Positions 46,831-56,752 of a stretch of DNA of 64,000 nt are shown piece by piece. The stretch comes from Gammaproteobacteria bacterium. Its GTDB lineage: Bacteria; Pseudomonadota; Gammaproteobacteria; Pseudomonadales; Pseudohongiellaceae. The stretch is from assembly GCA_008081045.1 (NCBI GenBank), contig VMDC01000010.1, positions 1-64,000 of the forward strand, given 5' to 3'. The notes under the pieces were generated by a model. The model was not told where the DNA came from, did no database searches, and saw nothing but the letters and a program-made list of their open reading frames with translations. A program made the translations under genes and the position numbers. The number at the start of each line of letters is the position of its first letter. Position 1 is the stretch's first letter.

Positions 46831-47754
46831 TCAGCTTTTCAGCTGAACATCAATTTGCTCAGCAATGGCAAGCACCTTGCGGGCGCGTTTCAGATGCGGC
46901 ACATCAACCATCTGCCCGTTGAAGCTGAACGCCATCTTGCCTTCCGACTGGGCTTCAGCAAACGCCATAAGCAGTTCCCTGGCGGCTGCGACCTCCCTTT
47001 CGCTCGGCGTAAAAGCCCTGTTCACCACATCAACCTGAGTCGGATGAATCGTCAGTTTACCCATAAATCCCATTGCAGCCGCCTCAGCACATTCTTTAGC
47101 CAGCGCGGCCTGCTCTGTAATTTCGACAAAAACTGTATCAATGGGGTGCACCTGATTCGCGACAGCCGCCAGCAGGCAGGATGAACGAACAAAGCGGAAC
47201 ACATCAAGATAGACTCCTTCAGCGTTTCGCTTGGCGCGAGCGCCCAACTCCCCGGCGAGATCCTCGGCTCCCCAGGTAAGACCGTCCACCCTGCCGTTGC
47301 CTGCCATATCAGCAAGACAAAACACCGCCTCAGGCAGTTCGGTCCCGATCAGCACCAGAGAAATTGCGCCAGGTTGCACATTATTTTGCTCCTCAATCGC
47401 GCTGATCAGCTGGTCGACCGCGTCCACACTGGCGCGACTGCTTACTTTGGGAAGCACCAGCCCATCCGGACGCGCCGCAGCAATCGCTTCAGCATCATCT
47501 CTTCCCCACGGCGAATCCTGCGGATTTATGCGAACCAGACATTCTTTCGCGCCAAAGTCTGCCTGTTCAATCCAGTCGCAAACCGCCCTTCGGGCTGCTT
47601 CCTTGTTCTCCGGCGTGACCGAATCTTCCAGATCAAGAATCAGAGTATCCGCATTCAGCGTCAGCGCCTTCTCGAACATTCGTGCATTACCGCCCGGCAC
47701 GAAATGCAGTGATCTGCGAGGGCCTTTCGGCCCTGGAGTTGGAACCACTGCCAT
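46831..47754 (-). CDS. CitE/HpcH-type CoA ester lyase
   Basis: 307 residues. RRSLHFVPGGNARMFEKALTLNADTLILDLEDSV is the signature N-terminus, with metal ligands Glu and Asp in LDLEDSV and GLTWGAEDLAGELG. It cleaves malyl-, methylmalyl- or citramalyl-CoA. Beside the hydratases it probably splits citramalyl-CoA to acetyl-CoA and pyruvate, or malyl-CoA to glyoxylate and acetyl-CoA. It begins two bases after the stop of the MaoC-type gene. Confidence 0.88.
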   Translation of the reverse strand: MAVVPTPGPKGPRRSLHFVPGGNARMFEKALTLNADTLILDLEDSVTPENKEAARRAVCDWIEQADFGAKECLVRINPQDSPWGRDDAEAIAAARPDGLVLPKVSSRASVDAVDQLISAIEEQNNVQPGAISLVLIGTELPEAVFCLADMAGNGRVDGLTWGAEDLAGELGARAKRNAEGVYLDVFRFVRSSCLLAAVANQVHPIDTVFVEITEQAALAKECAEAAAMGFMGKLTIHPTQVDVVNRAFTPSEREVAAARELLMAFAEAQSEGKMAFSFNGQMVDVPHLKRARKVLAIAEQIDVQLKS

Positions 47755-47756
47755 GC

Positions 47757-48227
47757 TCAGTTTCTCTCAGAATGTCCGGCATTTAATTTAAGCATCATGC
47801 CTTTGCGCAAGCATTCGCACACAATTTCGCCCCTCTGATTACGGGCAAGGTGCCTGAACCAGACTATCCCTCGGTCAGGTTTCGTTCTGGATTCCCGCTT
47901 GTCTACGATCTCTGTCGAAACGCTCAAGGTATCGCCGATGAAAACGGGGTTCGGGAACTCAGTCTGCTCCATACCAAGATTGCCGATGGTAGTTCCGAGC
48001 GTGGTGTCAGCAACAGACAAGCCCACCACCAGCCCCAACGTATACAGACTGTTAACCAGTATTTGGCCGTACTGTGACTGCTTGGCGAACTCGGCATCCA
48101 GATGCAAAGGCTGCGGATTGTGAGTGAGCGCGGTAAACAGCAGATTATCGGTTTCAGTGATAGTCCGCGCCGGTTGGTGTTGAAACAGCGCACCCACTTC
48201 AAGTTCTTCAAAGTATTTTCCGCTCAC
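47757..48227 (-). CDS. MaoC-like hydratase
   Basis: 156 residues, a single hot-dog domain with YFEELEVGALFQHQPARTITETDN and the TALTHNPQPLHLDAEFAK motif holding the catalytic Asp/His pair. It would hydrate an enoyl-CoA, perhaps mesaconyl-CoA. It is the first gene of a unit with the CitE-type lyase, and divergent from the larger hot-dog protein at 48340. Confidence 0.88.
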   Translation of the reverse strand: MSGKYFEELEVGALFQHQPARTITETDNLLFTALTHNPQPLHLDAEFAKQSQYGQILVNSLYTLGLVVGLSVADTTLGTTIGNLGMEQTEFPNPVFIGDTLSVSTEIVDKRESRTKPDRGIVWFRHLARNQRGEIVCECLRKGMMLKLNAGHSERN

Positions 48228-48339
48228 GTTTATTTATCGTTATCAGTCTGCAAAGGAGTCAAACATTGTAGTGGCAACCGACAGGCGCATCCATTAAATT
48301 CTGATGCACGGAGACAAAAGCAACCGCCAGGCGCCTTTA

Positions 48340-49188
48340 ATGAACGAATCGCATGCACACGAATGGATTGGCAGAACAGAGACACTGTCAGACACCCTGA
48401 ACCCGGTTCCCTGCAAGGCGTTGGCCGCCACCCTCAATCAGGCCTGGGACCCGAAAGAAGGAGACAAGCTACCGCCTCTTTGGCACTGGCTGTATTTTCT
48501 CGAGACGGCTCAGCAGGAAGAACTTGCTGCTGACGGCCACCGCAAGCGGGGAGGATTTCTCCCCCCCGTCCAGCTACCGAGACGCATGTGGGCAGGCAGC
48601 CAGATTCAATTTCATTCCCCGATCACTTTGGGCGAGACACTGACCCGTCAATCGACCATAGAACACATCAGGGAAACTACCGGACGCAGCGGCGCACTGA
48701 CGTTTGTCAAAGTCCGTCATGAAATCGGGTCAGAGCAGCGTCCTGCTCTCACTGAGATACAGAACCTGGTCTATCGCGAGGCCGCAAAACCGGGCGTTGC
48801 GCCGCCGGCGCCTGCTGCTGCAGAATCATCTGGCGACTACCACCGTGAATTGACCGCAGATTCACGCCTGCTGTTTCGCTACTCTGCCTTAACCTTCAAT
48901 GCACACAGAATCCACTATGATTATCAGTATGCGACGCATACAGAGGGCTACCCGGGAATCATTGTCCACGGACCACTGCTGGCCACTCTGATGCTGGAGC
49001 TGTTGCGCTCAAATTTTCCGGAAGAAACGATAAAAACGTTTGAATTCAGAGCTTTAGGGCCGATTTTCGGGGACCAGCGGTTCAGTGTGCACGGCACCAA
49101 ACCAAACCCCGATGGCAATACCACCCTGTGGATTGCAAATCAGGACGGCCAGCTCTGTATGCAGGGCACAGCCAATATTGAGCGCTAG
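48340..49188 (+). CDS. Itaconyl/mesaconyl-C4-CoA hydratase-like double hot-dog protein
   Basis: 282 residues from the ATG at 48340; an ATG at 48304 gives 294, and neither has a strong ribosome site. The N-terminal domain is FAS1-like. The C-terminal one has FRYSALTFNAHRIHYDYQYA and EGYPGIIVHGPLLATLM, the catalytic region of HTD2/Meh-type hydratases. The group includes mesaconyl-C4-CoA hydratase of the 3-hydroxypropionate bicycle and itaconyl-CoA hydratase of Pseudomonas. It pairs with the lyase and MaoC-type genes on the opposite strand. Confidence 0.82.
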   Translation: MNESHAHEWIGRTETLSDTLNPVPCKALAATLNQAWDPKEGDKLPPLWHWLYFLETAQQEELAADGHRKRGGFLPPVQLPRRMWAGSQIQFHSPITLGETLTRQSTIEHIRETTGRSGALTFVKVRHEIGSEQRPALTEIQNLVYREAAKPGVAPPAPAAAESSGDYHRELTADSRLLFRYSALTFNAHRIHYDYQYATHTEGYPGIIVHGPLLATLMLELLRSNFPEETIKTFEFRALGPIFGDQRFSVHGTKPNPDGNTTLWIANQDGQLCMQGTANIER

Positions 49189-49215
49189 ACGGTGCGCCAG
49201 CCTGCTGGCTTGTGC

Positions 49216-49221
49216 TATGAT
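49216..49221 (+). promoter_or_regulatory. Extended -10 of tRNA-Ser promoter
   Basis: TG-c-TATGAT (TGCTATGAT) ends 32 bases before the tRNA and is followed by a GC-rich discriminator. The -35 is poor, as often with extended -10 promoters. Confidence 0.45.
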
Positions 49222-49253
49222 TCGGCGGCGTTTTCGGGCACATCCCGAATTCC

Positions 49254-49343
49254 GGAGAGTTGGCCGAGTGGCTGAAGGCGCGCCCCTGCTAAGGGCGTAT
49301 AGGTTAACCCCTATCGAGGGTTCGAATCCCTCACTCTCCGCCA
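49254..49343 (+). tRNA. tRNA-Ser (GCT)
   Basis: A 90-nt class II tRNA with CCA encoded. The acceptor stem is GGAGAGT/ACTCTCC, the anticodon arm CGCCC-CTGCTAA-GGGCG with anticodon GCT, and a long variable arm follows. The T-loop is GTTCGAATC. It reads AGC and AGU. The usual csrA neighbour lies beyond the terminator, on the opposite strand. Confidence 0.97.
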
Positions 49344-49362
49344 CGAATCTAGGTGATTCACC

Positions 49363-49403
49363 AAGACCCAAAAAGCCCCGCTTTGCGGGGCTTTTTGGGT
49401 CTT
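49363..49403. terminator. Long bidirectional terminator (19-bp stem)
   Basis: AAGACCCAAAAAGCCCCGC and its exact complement flank a TTT loop, a perfect 19-bp stem. It follows tRNA-Ser and faces the 3' side of csrA, so it can stop both transcripts. Confidence 0.9.
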
Positions 49404-49553
49404 AAGCAGCATCTCTTGCTGCGTCACTGGCGGCGTTTCTCGCTCCGTCTCCAGCGGTATTCGCCTTGAAGGCGCATTGCAGGTGCTGAGGGGGCGCTGG
49501 CTCGCTCAATGGCCAGCCGGAGGCGCGCTCGCGGTCTTCCCTGTAGTCGCCAT

Positions 49554-49577
49554 TTTCTCCCTGTTCTCCCTGTTCTC
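49554..49577. repeat. Short tandem repeat (TTCTCCCTG)
   Basis: TTCTCCCTG is repeated twice with a third partial unit in the 251-base gap between the terminator and csrA. The remainder of this gap shows no gene I can support. Confidence 0.5.
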
Positions 49578-49654
49578 CGCGCGAACAGTTTACGGCTCCG
49601 AGACCCTGGTCAGGCAGACTTCCCGCGGACTTGAGTCAGTCAGCCGATCCGGCG

Positions 49655-49852
49655 CTAGTGCCCATTCTCTTCAGTGTTTTCAGCGGGCTGCTCCGTCTGG
49701 ATACGCTGGTAGATTTCCTCACGGTGAACGGCGACGTCTTTCGGGGCATTTACTCCGATCCGGACCTGATTACCCTTAACGCCCAGAACGGTAACGGTAA
49801 CATTATCTCCGATCATGAGAGTTTCGCCAATGCGGCGCGTCAGTATCAACAT
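49655..49852 (-). CDS. csrA: Carbon storage regulator CsrA
   Basis: 65 residues, [24 protein letters not shown] then [21 protein letters not shown], the full CsrA core with the RNA-binding strand and R44-like Arg. It binds GGA in mRNA leaders as a dimer and represses or activates translation. GGAG is upstream of the ATG. It follows lysC by 277 bases that hold a 7-bp hairpin (50062-50081) without a T run. Confidence 0.97.
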   Translation of the reverse strand: MLILTRRIGETLMIGDNVTVTVLGVKGNQVRIGVNAPKDVAVHREEIYQRIQTEQPAENTEENGH

Positions 49853-50129
49853 TTCCTATCTCCAGTACTCATTCCATTGTGTAGTTCCTGCAAGGCAGAA
49901 TGGCGACGCAAAGAGAAATGCATACTGAGGTCACGGTATCACTGAGGACGTTGGGCCTTCCTGCTCGCCCGCCTCAGTAATAGGGCTTCTGCGCTTTGTT
50001 GGGGTTTTGCTCGGATCAAAACCACTGGATTCCGAGATGCCACGGGCAGTCTTCGCCTAGTATCTGCCTATCTCGGCAGATTGCCAACCCATAAATCAGT
50101 CTTTGTGCCGGAAAGGCTTTGCTGACAGA

Positions 50130-51371
50130 TCAGGAGCTGCTGTGCTCGCCGTCCGGATCGCCCAGTTCAAAAGCGCTGTGCAATGCGCGCACGGCCAATT
50201 CGAGATACTTTTCTTCAATGACCACTGAAATCTTAATTTCGGAGGTGGTGATAATCTGGATATTGATGCTTTCCTGCGCCAGCGCCTTGAACATTTTGCT
50301 GGCAATACCCGCATGCGACCTCATACCCACACCCACCAGAGAGACTTTGCAGATCTTGGTATCCAGATCCACCTCTCGCGCTTTGAGGGATCTGGCGATA
50401 TTGTCCAGAATTGATTTTGCGCGCTCACTTTCACCCCGCTTGACGGTAAAAGTGATATCGTTGGTGCCGTCAGCGGCGGCGTTCTGAACGATAACATCCA
50501 CCTCAATGCCTGCTTCGCTCACCGGCCCGATGACGTTATAGGCGATTCCTGGCACATCAGGCACACCGGTCACGGTCAGTTTGGCTTCGTCGCGCTCAAA
50601 CGCAATGCCAGCAATGCTCGGATCTTCCATAGCCTCATCTCCTTCAAAACTGATCAGGGTGCCCTCACCTTCCTCAAAACTGGAAAGCACCCGTAATGGC
50701 ACCTTGTATTTCCCGGCAAATTCTACCGAACGAATCTGCAGCACCTTGGCACCCAGACTCGCCAGTTCAAGCATTTCTTCAAAGGTTACGGTTTTGAGCA
50801 GGCGGGCCTCTTCAACCACGCGCGGGTCAGTGGTGTACACCCCTTTGACATCGGTATAGATCTGACACTCATCGGCCTTGAGCGCTGCTGCGAGCGCGAC
50901 TGCAGTCGTGTCACTGCCACCCCGACCCAGGGTTGTGATACACCCGGCTTCATTAACCCCCTGAAAACCGGCCACCACCACCACATTTTGCTGCTCCAGC
51001 TGCGCCATGATACGCGTGCTGTCGATCTCGCGGATCCTTGCTTTGGTGTGAGCATCGTCGGTAAGAATGCGCACCTGACCACCGGTAAAAGATCTCGCCC
51101 CGTATCCCCTTTTTTCGAGCGCCATGCTCAACAGCGCAATGGTGACCTGTTCGCCCGTGGAAAGCAGCACATCCATTTCTCTTGCGATCGGTTGCTCCAT
51201 CATTTCCTGAGCCAGCGCGGTGAGTCGGTTCGTCTCGCCGCTCATGGCAGACACCACCACGACGACGTCATCTCCGCGATCCCGGAAACTGATAATCTTT
51301 TCTGCGACGGCCTCTATTCTTTCTACAGAGCCCACCGACGTTCCGCCGAATTTTTGTACTATCAATGCCAT
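50130..51371 (-). CDS. lysC: Aspartate kinase
   Basis: 413 residues. The kinase N-terminus is VQKFGGTSVGSVERI, the substrate region GRGGSDTTAVALAAALKADECQIYTDVKGVYTTDPR, and two ACT units follow (TVTGVPDVPGIAYNVIGPVSEAGIEVDVIVQN, KVSLVGVGMRSHAGIASKMF). It makes aspartyl phosphate for lysine, methionine and threonine, with feedback control through ACT. It lies 12 bases after alaS in the conserved alaS-lysC-csrA order. Confidence 0.96.
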   Translation of the reverse strand: MALIVQKFGGTSVGSVERIEAVAEKIISFRDRGDDVVVVVSAMSGETNRLTALAQEMMEQPIAREMDVLLSTGEQVTIALLSMALEKRGYGARSFTGGQVRILTDDAHTKARIREIDSTRIMAQLEQQNVVVVAGFQGVNEAGCITTLGRGGSDTTAVALAAALKADECQIYTDVKGVYTTDPRVVEEARLLKTVTFEEMLELASLGAKVLQIRSVEFAGKYKVPLRVLSSFEEGEGTLISFEGDEAMEDPSIAGIAFERDEAKLTVTGVPDVPGIAYNVIGPVSEAGIEVDVIVQNAAADGTNDITFTVKRGESERAKSILDNIARSLKAREVDLDTKICKVSLVGVGMRSHAGIASKMFKALAQESINIQIITTSEIKISVVIEEKYLELAVRALHSAFELGDPDGEHSSS

Positions 51372-51383
51372 TGCAGATTGTCT

Positions 51384-53987
51384 CTAGACCAGACGGGCCT
51401 CCAGCCAGGGCTGTACGCTCTCCAGCGCTACCGACAGATTTTCTGGCTGGCTGCCTCCCGCCATCGCCATGTCCGGGCGCCCCCCGCCTTTACCCCCGAC
51501 CTGTTCGGCGACCATGTTCACCAGCTCGCCGGCTTTGATCCGGTCAGTAAGTGCCTTACTGACACCTGCCACGAGATTCACTTTACCCTCCGCCGCACAG
51601 GCCAGCACAATTACCGAGTCGCCCAGCTTGTTTTTTAGCTGATCGACCGTGTCGCGCAGAGACTTGGGATTAAAACCTTCGAGATTGGCAACCAGCACCT
51701 TAATTCCCGCCAGCTCGACAGCGCGCGATCCGAGATCATCGCCGGCGCTTGCCGCCATTTGTGCTTTCAGCTGTGCGAGTTGTTTCTCAAGGGCTTTGTT
51801 CTGGCTCAGCAGGCCGGACAGCTTGTCCAGCAAATTGTCCGTTCCCGTTTTCAACAGCGACGATGCCTCGCGCAGAACATCCTGCTCCCGCTCGATCAGC
51901 GCCAGCGCACCGTGACCGGTGACCGCTTCAATTCGCCGAACACCGGCCGAAATACCGGACTCACTGACAATCTTGAACAGACCGATATCGCCTGTCCGGT
52001 CGACATGGCAACCGCCGCAGAACTCGACGGAGTAGTCTCCACCCATTGAGACCACCCGTACTTCTTCGCCGTATTTTTCTCCGAACAGCGCCAGTGCGCC
52101 CTTGCTTCTCGCCGCCTCAATTGGCATGACTTCTTTGCTGACTTCAGAATTGGCCAGTATCTCAGCATTCACCTGCTCCTCAATGCGCCGGATTTCTTCA
52201 GCCGACACAGGGGCACCATGAGAAAAGTCAAACCGCAGTCTGTCAGCCTCAACCAGAGAGCCTTTCTGCAGCACATGATCGCCGAGCACACTGCGCAGGG
52301 CCGCATTCATCAAATGAGTTGCAGAATGATTCAGCGTAATCGCTGCTCGATCATTACCGGCTACCAGCGCCCTGACTGAATCCCCGATTTTAAGCTTCCC
52401 ACTGGTCAGCCTGCCTTTGTGAATAAAAATGTCTGACTGCTTCTGCGTGTCCGAAACCTCGAAACGCGCCTCATCACTCTCCAACAATCCGGCATCACCA
52501 ATCTGTCCTCCTGACTCAGCATAAAACGGCGTGGTATCAAGGATGATCAGCACTTCACTGTTGGCAGGAACAATATCCAGCTTCTCGTTGGCCGGAGAGA
52601 ATATCCCAACAATCTGTGCCTCTGATTGCAGACTGGCATACCCTGAGAACACTGTTTTTTCCAGTCCATCAAGATCGAGCTTCTCAACCGCAGAAAAATT
52701 GCTGGCTGCCCGAGCCTGGTCGCGCTGGATCTCCATGGCAGCCTCGAAACCGGGCATGTCCAGGGTCAGATTATGTTCACGCGCAATATCCGCCGTCAGA
52801 TCAACCGGGAAACCGTAAGTATCATACAGTTTGAATACCGTTTCTCCGGCGAGAACAGAACCTGACAGCTCACCGATCGCTTTTTCCAGAATGGTCATTC
52901 CATTATCCAGAGTCCGGGCAAACTGCTGTTCCTCTTCATTCAGCGTCTTCTCGACGTAAGCCTGACGCTCCAGCAACTCGGGATAGGCTTCCCCCATGAC
53001 GCGCGCGAGAGATGCGACAATTTTGTAGAAAAAAACCTCTTTAACACCCAACCGATAACCGTGACGCACGGCGCGGCGAATAATACGTCGCAAGACGTAT
53101 CCGCGACCTTCATTGGACGGAGTCACTCCGTCAACGACAAGAAAGGCACAGGAGCGGATGTGGTCGGCGATCACCCGCAGGGAATTGTTCTGCAGATCAG
53201 CCGTTCCGGTTATTTGCGCAATGTCGCTGATCAGTTCAGCGAACAGATCTATCTCGTAGTTACTGTGGACATGCTGAAGAACCGCAGCAACGCGCTCAAG
53301 GCCCGCACCGGTATCCACCGACGGCTTTGGCAGTGGTGTCATGCTTCCATCAGCTTTACGTTCAAACTGCATGAAAACCAGATTCCAGATTTCGATGTAG
53401 CGATCACCGTCCTCATCAGGACTGCCCGGTGGACCTCCTGCCACATCAGGCCCGTGATCATAAAAGATTTCAGAGCAGGGGCCGCAGGGCCCGGTATCGC
53501 CCATCGCCCAGAAATTGTCTTTTTCACCCAAACGCGAGAAGCGCTCCGAATCGACTTTCATCTCATTCAACCAGATGTCAGCCGCTTCATCATCATCCTG
53601 ATAGACAGTGACCCAGAGTCTGTCAGCAGGCAATCCAAGTTCCTCAGTGAGAAATTCCCACGCAAACTGAATAGCCTCTCGTTTGAAATAATCACCGAAC
53701 GAAAAATTGCCCAGCATCTCAAAAAATGTGTGATGACGAGCGGTATAGCCCACGTTCTCCAGATCGTTGTGCTTGCCACCCGCTCTTACACATCGCTGGG
53801 AACTGGTCGCCCTGATCCTTTCCCGCTTTTCATCTCCAAGAAATACGTCCTTGAACTGAACCATACCCGCATTGGTGAACAGCAAAGTAGGATCATTGGC
53901 AGGAACCAGGGAACTGCTTGACACGATTTCGTGATCGCGCGCCGCAAAGTAGTCGAGGAATTTTTGTCTTATTTCAGCAGATTTCAT
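51384..53987 (-). CDS. alaS: Alanyl-tRNA synthetase
   Basis: 867 residues, close to the usual length. The N-terminal catalytic domain ([52 protein letters not shown]) is followed by the editing domain with [13 protein letters not shown] and [11 protein letters not shown] zinc ligands, and a C-terminal DHHA1 domain with [15 protein letters not shown]. It charges tRNA-Ala and clears mischarged serine or glycine. lysC follows directly. Confidence 0.98.
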   Translation of the reverse strand: MKSAEIRQKFLDYFAARDHEIVSSSSLVPANDPTLLFTNAGMVQFKDVFLGDEKRERIRATSSQRCVRAGGKHNDLENVGYTARHHTFFEMLGNFSFGDYFKREAIQFAWEFLTEELGLPADRLWVTVYQDDDEAADIWLNEMKVDSERFSRLGEKDNFWAMGDTGPCGPCSEIFYDHGPDVAGGPPGSPDEDGDRYIEIWNLVFMQFERKADGSMTPLPKPSVDTGAGLERVAAVLQHVHSNYEIDLFAELISDIAQITGTADLQNNSLRVIADHIRSCAFLVVDGVTPSNEGRGYVLRRIIRRAVRHGYRLGVKEVFFYKIVASLARVMGEAYPELLERQAYVEKTLNEEEQQFARTLDNGMTILEKAIGELSGSVLAGETVFKLYDTYGFPVDLTADIAREHNLTLDMPGFEAAMEIQRDQARAASNFSAVEKLDLDGLEKTVFSGYASLQSEAQIVGIFSPANEKLDIVPANSEVLIILDTTPFYAESGGQIGDAGLLESDEARFEVSDTQKQSDIFIHKGRLTSGKLKIGDSVRALVAGNDRAAITLNHSATHLMNAALRSVLGDHVLQKGSLVEADRLRFDFSHGAPVSAEEIRRIEEQVNAEILANSEVSKEVMPIEAARSKGALALFGEKYGEEVRVVSMGGDYSVEFCGGCHVDRTGDIGLFKIVSESGISAGVRRIEAVTGHGALALIEREQDVLREASSLLKTGTDNLLDKLSGLLSQNKALEKQLAQLKAQMAASAGDDLGSRAVELAGIKVLVANLEGFNPKSLRDTVDQLKNKLGDSVIVLACAAEGKVNLVAGVSKALTDRIKAGELVNMVAEQVGGKGGGRPDMAMAGGSQPENLSVALESVQPWLEARLV

Positions 53988-54175
53988 CGGTTTAGCTGTC
54001 GCTGGGTTGATTGAATGAGCGATAAAAGGCCGCCCGCTAACAAACCGGCGATTATAGCGCCATATCCACTGTGGTTGCAGAAAAAACTCCCAAAGAATGA
54101 GGGCTTCTTGTCACAAGAGCCTTCGCAAGGATTGCAGAGGGGTAATCCAGCAGCGCTCAGCGAGATGGAAATGAT

Positions 54176-55300
54176 CTAGTTGCCGTCAGTTTTCCCCTCG
54201 TCGACCAGTAGAGCAGAGACACTCGGCTTAAGGCTAAAATTGGTAATAGTCTTATCTTCCGGCACCCTGAGATTGCCATCACTGGACAACATAATCGCGA
54301 TCGAGCGGGTTTGCGGGAAATGACTGAGAACTATCGCGACTATGATGAGGAAAGGAACACACAGAAACATTCCCGGAATTCCCCAGATTGCGTTCCAAAG
54401 CGCAAGATTCAGCAGAATAACGACAGGGCTGAGATTGAATGACGAACCCATAAGCCGGGGCTCGAGAATATTCCCAATGCAGATTTGCAGCACGCCAATG
54501 CCCAGCAGCACCAGCACAAACAGGCCATAAGCCTCCGATTGGGCGAGCGCGATCAGCGCGGGGAACAGGGTAGCAACGATTGAGCCGACCGTTGGAATAA
54601 AATTCAGTAAAAATATAAGCAGACCCCACAGGCCGGCAAAATCCACTCCAACCGCGAGCAAGTACAGATAACTGGCCAGCCCCGTCAGGGAACTGGTGAA
54701 CAGTTTGATACTCATGTACTTCTGAATGTCATCGCGAATTTGTGCGATGATTTGCTGTACTTCCGATTCTTTCTCGGGGTTTGCGACCAGAGCAGAAATC
54801 TTGTTGCTGAAATGGCCCTGCTCGAGGAAGAGAAAACCCAGATAGATCAGTATCAAGCCGCCACTGGCAAGAATACCGGCAAAAGAGGAAGCAACCGATG
54901 TCGCATAGGACGGGATATCAATCCATTCGGTCAACAAATCACTGAGTGAACGTTCCTCAAACGCGGCGAAGTCAACAAAAGGCAAATTCTGCAGACGCTT
55001 GCTCAGATTCTCTTGATAAACAGGTGCCACTTCCAACACTTCGTCAGCCGAAGCGCTTAAGAAATTTATCAGCGCCCAGATGAGAGACAGAAACGTGAGC
55101 ACTGCAGCCGTACGACAAAAAAGGACAGGCAACCTGTAACCGGCCACTTCAATCCGATGAAAAGACTGAGCCAGGGTGTTGATCAAGTACCAAAGCGCAA
55201 TGGCAATGACCAGCGGCAGCAGCAGCGACTCACCCACAACGAGAAGATAAAATACCAGAACGACCAGTACGGCTGATGCAGTAAAATGGAGAATTCTCAT
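54176..55300 (-). CDS. AI-2E/PerM family permease
   Basis: 374 residues, about eight membrane segments. LLLPLVIAIALWYLINTLAQSFHR, the extended periplasmic region, then FLLNFIPTVGSIVATLFPALIAL and NILEPRLMGSSFNLSPVVILLNLALWNAIWGIPGMFLCVPFLIIV are family marks. Members export small molecules or ions; AI-2 export is proven only for TqsA. Standalone gene. Confidence 0.87.
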   Translation of the reverse strand: MRILHFTASAVLVVLVFYLLVVGESLLLPLVIAIALWYLINTLAQSFHRIEVAGYRLPVLFCRTAAVLTFLSLIWALINFLSASADEVLEVAPVYQENLSKRLQNLPFVDFAAFEERSLSDLLTEWIDIPSYATSVASSFAGILASGGLILIYLGFLFLEQGHFSNKISALVANPEKESEVQQIIAQIRDDIQKYMSIKLFTSSLTGLASYLYLLAVGVDFAGLWGLLIFLLNFIPTVGSIVATLFPALIALAQSEAYGLFVLVLLGIGVLQICIGNILEPRLMGSSFNLSPVVILLNLALWNAIWGIPGMFLCVPFLIIVAIVLSHFPQTRSIAIMLSSDGNLRVPEDKTITNFSLKPSVSALLVDEGKTDGN

Positions 55301-55873
55301 GAGCTGGCTTCCCTTGGGCTTGAGGCGTGGAACGCTTATTCTGCGAACTGCCAGAACCCTCTCTGGATCAACAAGGCCGCCTGAACGGATTTGGGACTGA
55401 CCATACAGTTTTCATGGTCAGTGTAGCATATTTCAGCCTGCCCATTGCCTATGTCAGTCTTCCTCTCACGACGGCACTGACGCCCCCTGATCCAGATTCG
55501 TAACTTACTCGTTCCGCTGCTGCCTGCAACAGCGAGCAACCCTGGACGGCTGCGATCCCGGCCGGACGAAACCCGAGGCCAAAACTCTTTTGGAAGACCG
55601 GCGGCCTCCCCCGCTGTAAACGTTTACTGCTTCAGGCGAGCGTGATACAAAAGCAGTTGAGCGGCTGCGGCAAGGCCGGATAAGCCGGACAGATCAGCAC
55701 ACTCAGCCGTACTGGTAAGAATCTGCAGCCGCAGGCAATTGTGTTCTGACTTCGGAAGCCGCGCTCCTTCAGAAAACGTGCAATCAACTGCACATCAGAA
55801 TGACCTGATGCGGGCCGACCCACCTGTTCCAGAACCTGATACAGACAAAGACCGGCAAGAAGACCTGTCCAGC
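55301..55873. other. 573-bp intergenic region without supported gene
   Basis: This gap separates the divergent permease and phosphatase genes. Short frames on both strands lack ribosome sites and recognisable products. It holds an inverted repeat, ACTGACCAT/ATGGTCAGT (55396-55422), and a perfect palindrome, GTAAACGTTTAC (55616-55627). I see no promoter strong enough to assign. Confidence 0.4.
55616..55627. promoter_or_regulatory. Palindrome GTAAACGTTTAC (LacI-family-like operator)
   Basis: A perfect 12-bp palindrome with a central CG is the general form of LacI/GalR-family operators. No such regulator is in the window. It lies about 250 bases upstream of the phosphatase start. Confidence 0.25.
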
Positions 55874-56641
55874 ATGCCAGAACAACATTTTCATTTACGT
55901 ATCGTCAGCGAGTCGCACCCCGGCAGAAAGAGACCTAATAATGAAGATCATTTTGCCGTCGATGAAAGCCGGGGCATCATCGTACTGGCAGACGGCATGG
56001 GCGGACACCGCTCCGGTGAAGTGGCATCGGAGATGGCCACCCGCTTGCTCATGAATAAGCTCCGGCTGCTCGGCAATACCGAATCGACAGAAAAAGAACA
56101 ACGCACCGAGTTGCTCGAAGGCATCAGGCTCGCAATCAGCGAAACCAACCAGAGCATTTATCAAGCAGCGTCAGACAACGCTGAGTATAAAGGCATGGGA
56201 ACCACGGTTGTCGCGGTTTTGCTGAGCGGCCCCCGCATTCATATCGGGCACGTTGGAGACTCAAGACTGTACTGCTTCAGGCAAGACAGGCTGAGCAAAC
56301 TCACCAGGGATCACAGTCTGGTTCAGGATCTCGTCGACCGGGGCCTGTACACAGAGGAGCAAGCAAGAGCTGCAAGCGTTTCGCATATCCTCACCAGGTC
56401 TGTCGGACTGAAAGCTCAGGTCGAGATCGACGCTCTTACGGCAGAGCTTCAAGCGGATGACCTGCTGTTGGTTTGCTCCGACGGCCTCACCGACATGGTG
56501 CCCGACTGGCAGATCAGGGAGATCTTGAGGGACCATGCAAACCGCCCCGGGACAGCCGTGACGAAACTGATCGAGACCGCAAATTACCACGGCGGGCGGG
56601 ACAACATCTCTGTCATACTGGCACAGGCCTGCGCAGACTGA
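55874..56641 (+). CDS. PP2C-type serine/threonine phosphatase
   Basis: 255 residues from the ATG at 55874, the point where the family begins; an upstream in-frame ATG at 55808 would add 22 residues. Metal motifs are RPNNEDHFAVD, VLADGMGGHRSGEVAS, HVGDSRLYC and GGRDNISVILA. It is the bacterial Stp1/PrpC group that opposes Hanks-type kinases; no kinase gene is in the window. Confidence 0.9.
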   Translation: MPEQHFHLRIVSESHPGRKRPNNEDHFAVDESRGIIVLADGMGGHRSGEVASEMATRLLMNKLRLLGNTESTEKEQRTELLEGIRLAISETNQSIYQAASDNAEYKGMGTTVVAVLLSGPRIHIGHVGDSRLYCFRQDRLSKLTRDHSLVQDLVDRGLYTEEQARAASVSHILTRSVGLKAQVEIDALTAELQADDLLLVCSDGLTDMVPDWQIREILRDHANRPGTAVTKLIETANYHGGRDNISVILAQACAD

Positions 56642-56752
56642 CTTTCTTCCTCTTGCAGTGGCGAGGTCGGCTGCCGTACTGAAGGCCCGGATAGGATGGC
56701 CCTGACTACCAGCGCCGGTATTTTTCCAGAATCCCCGGCGGAGCCAATCGGG

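Noticed and set aside
55336..55823. Short minus-strand frames in the permease-phosphatase gap
   Set aside because: No ribosome sites, no recognisable product, and low-complexity composition.
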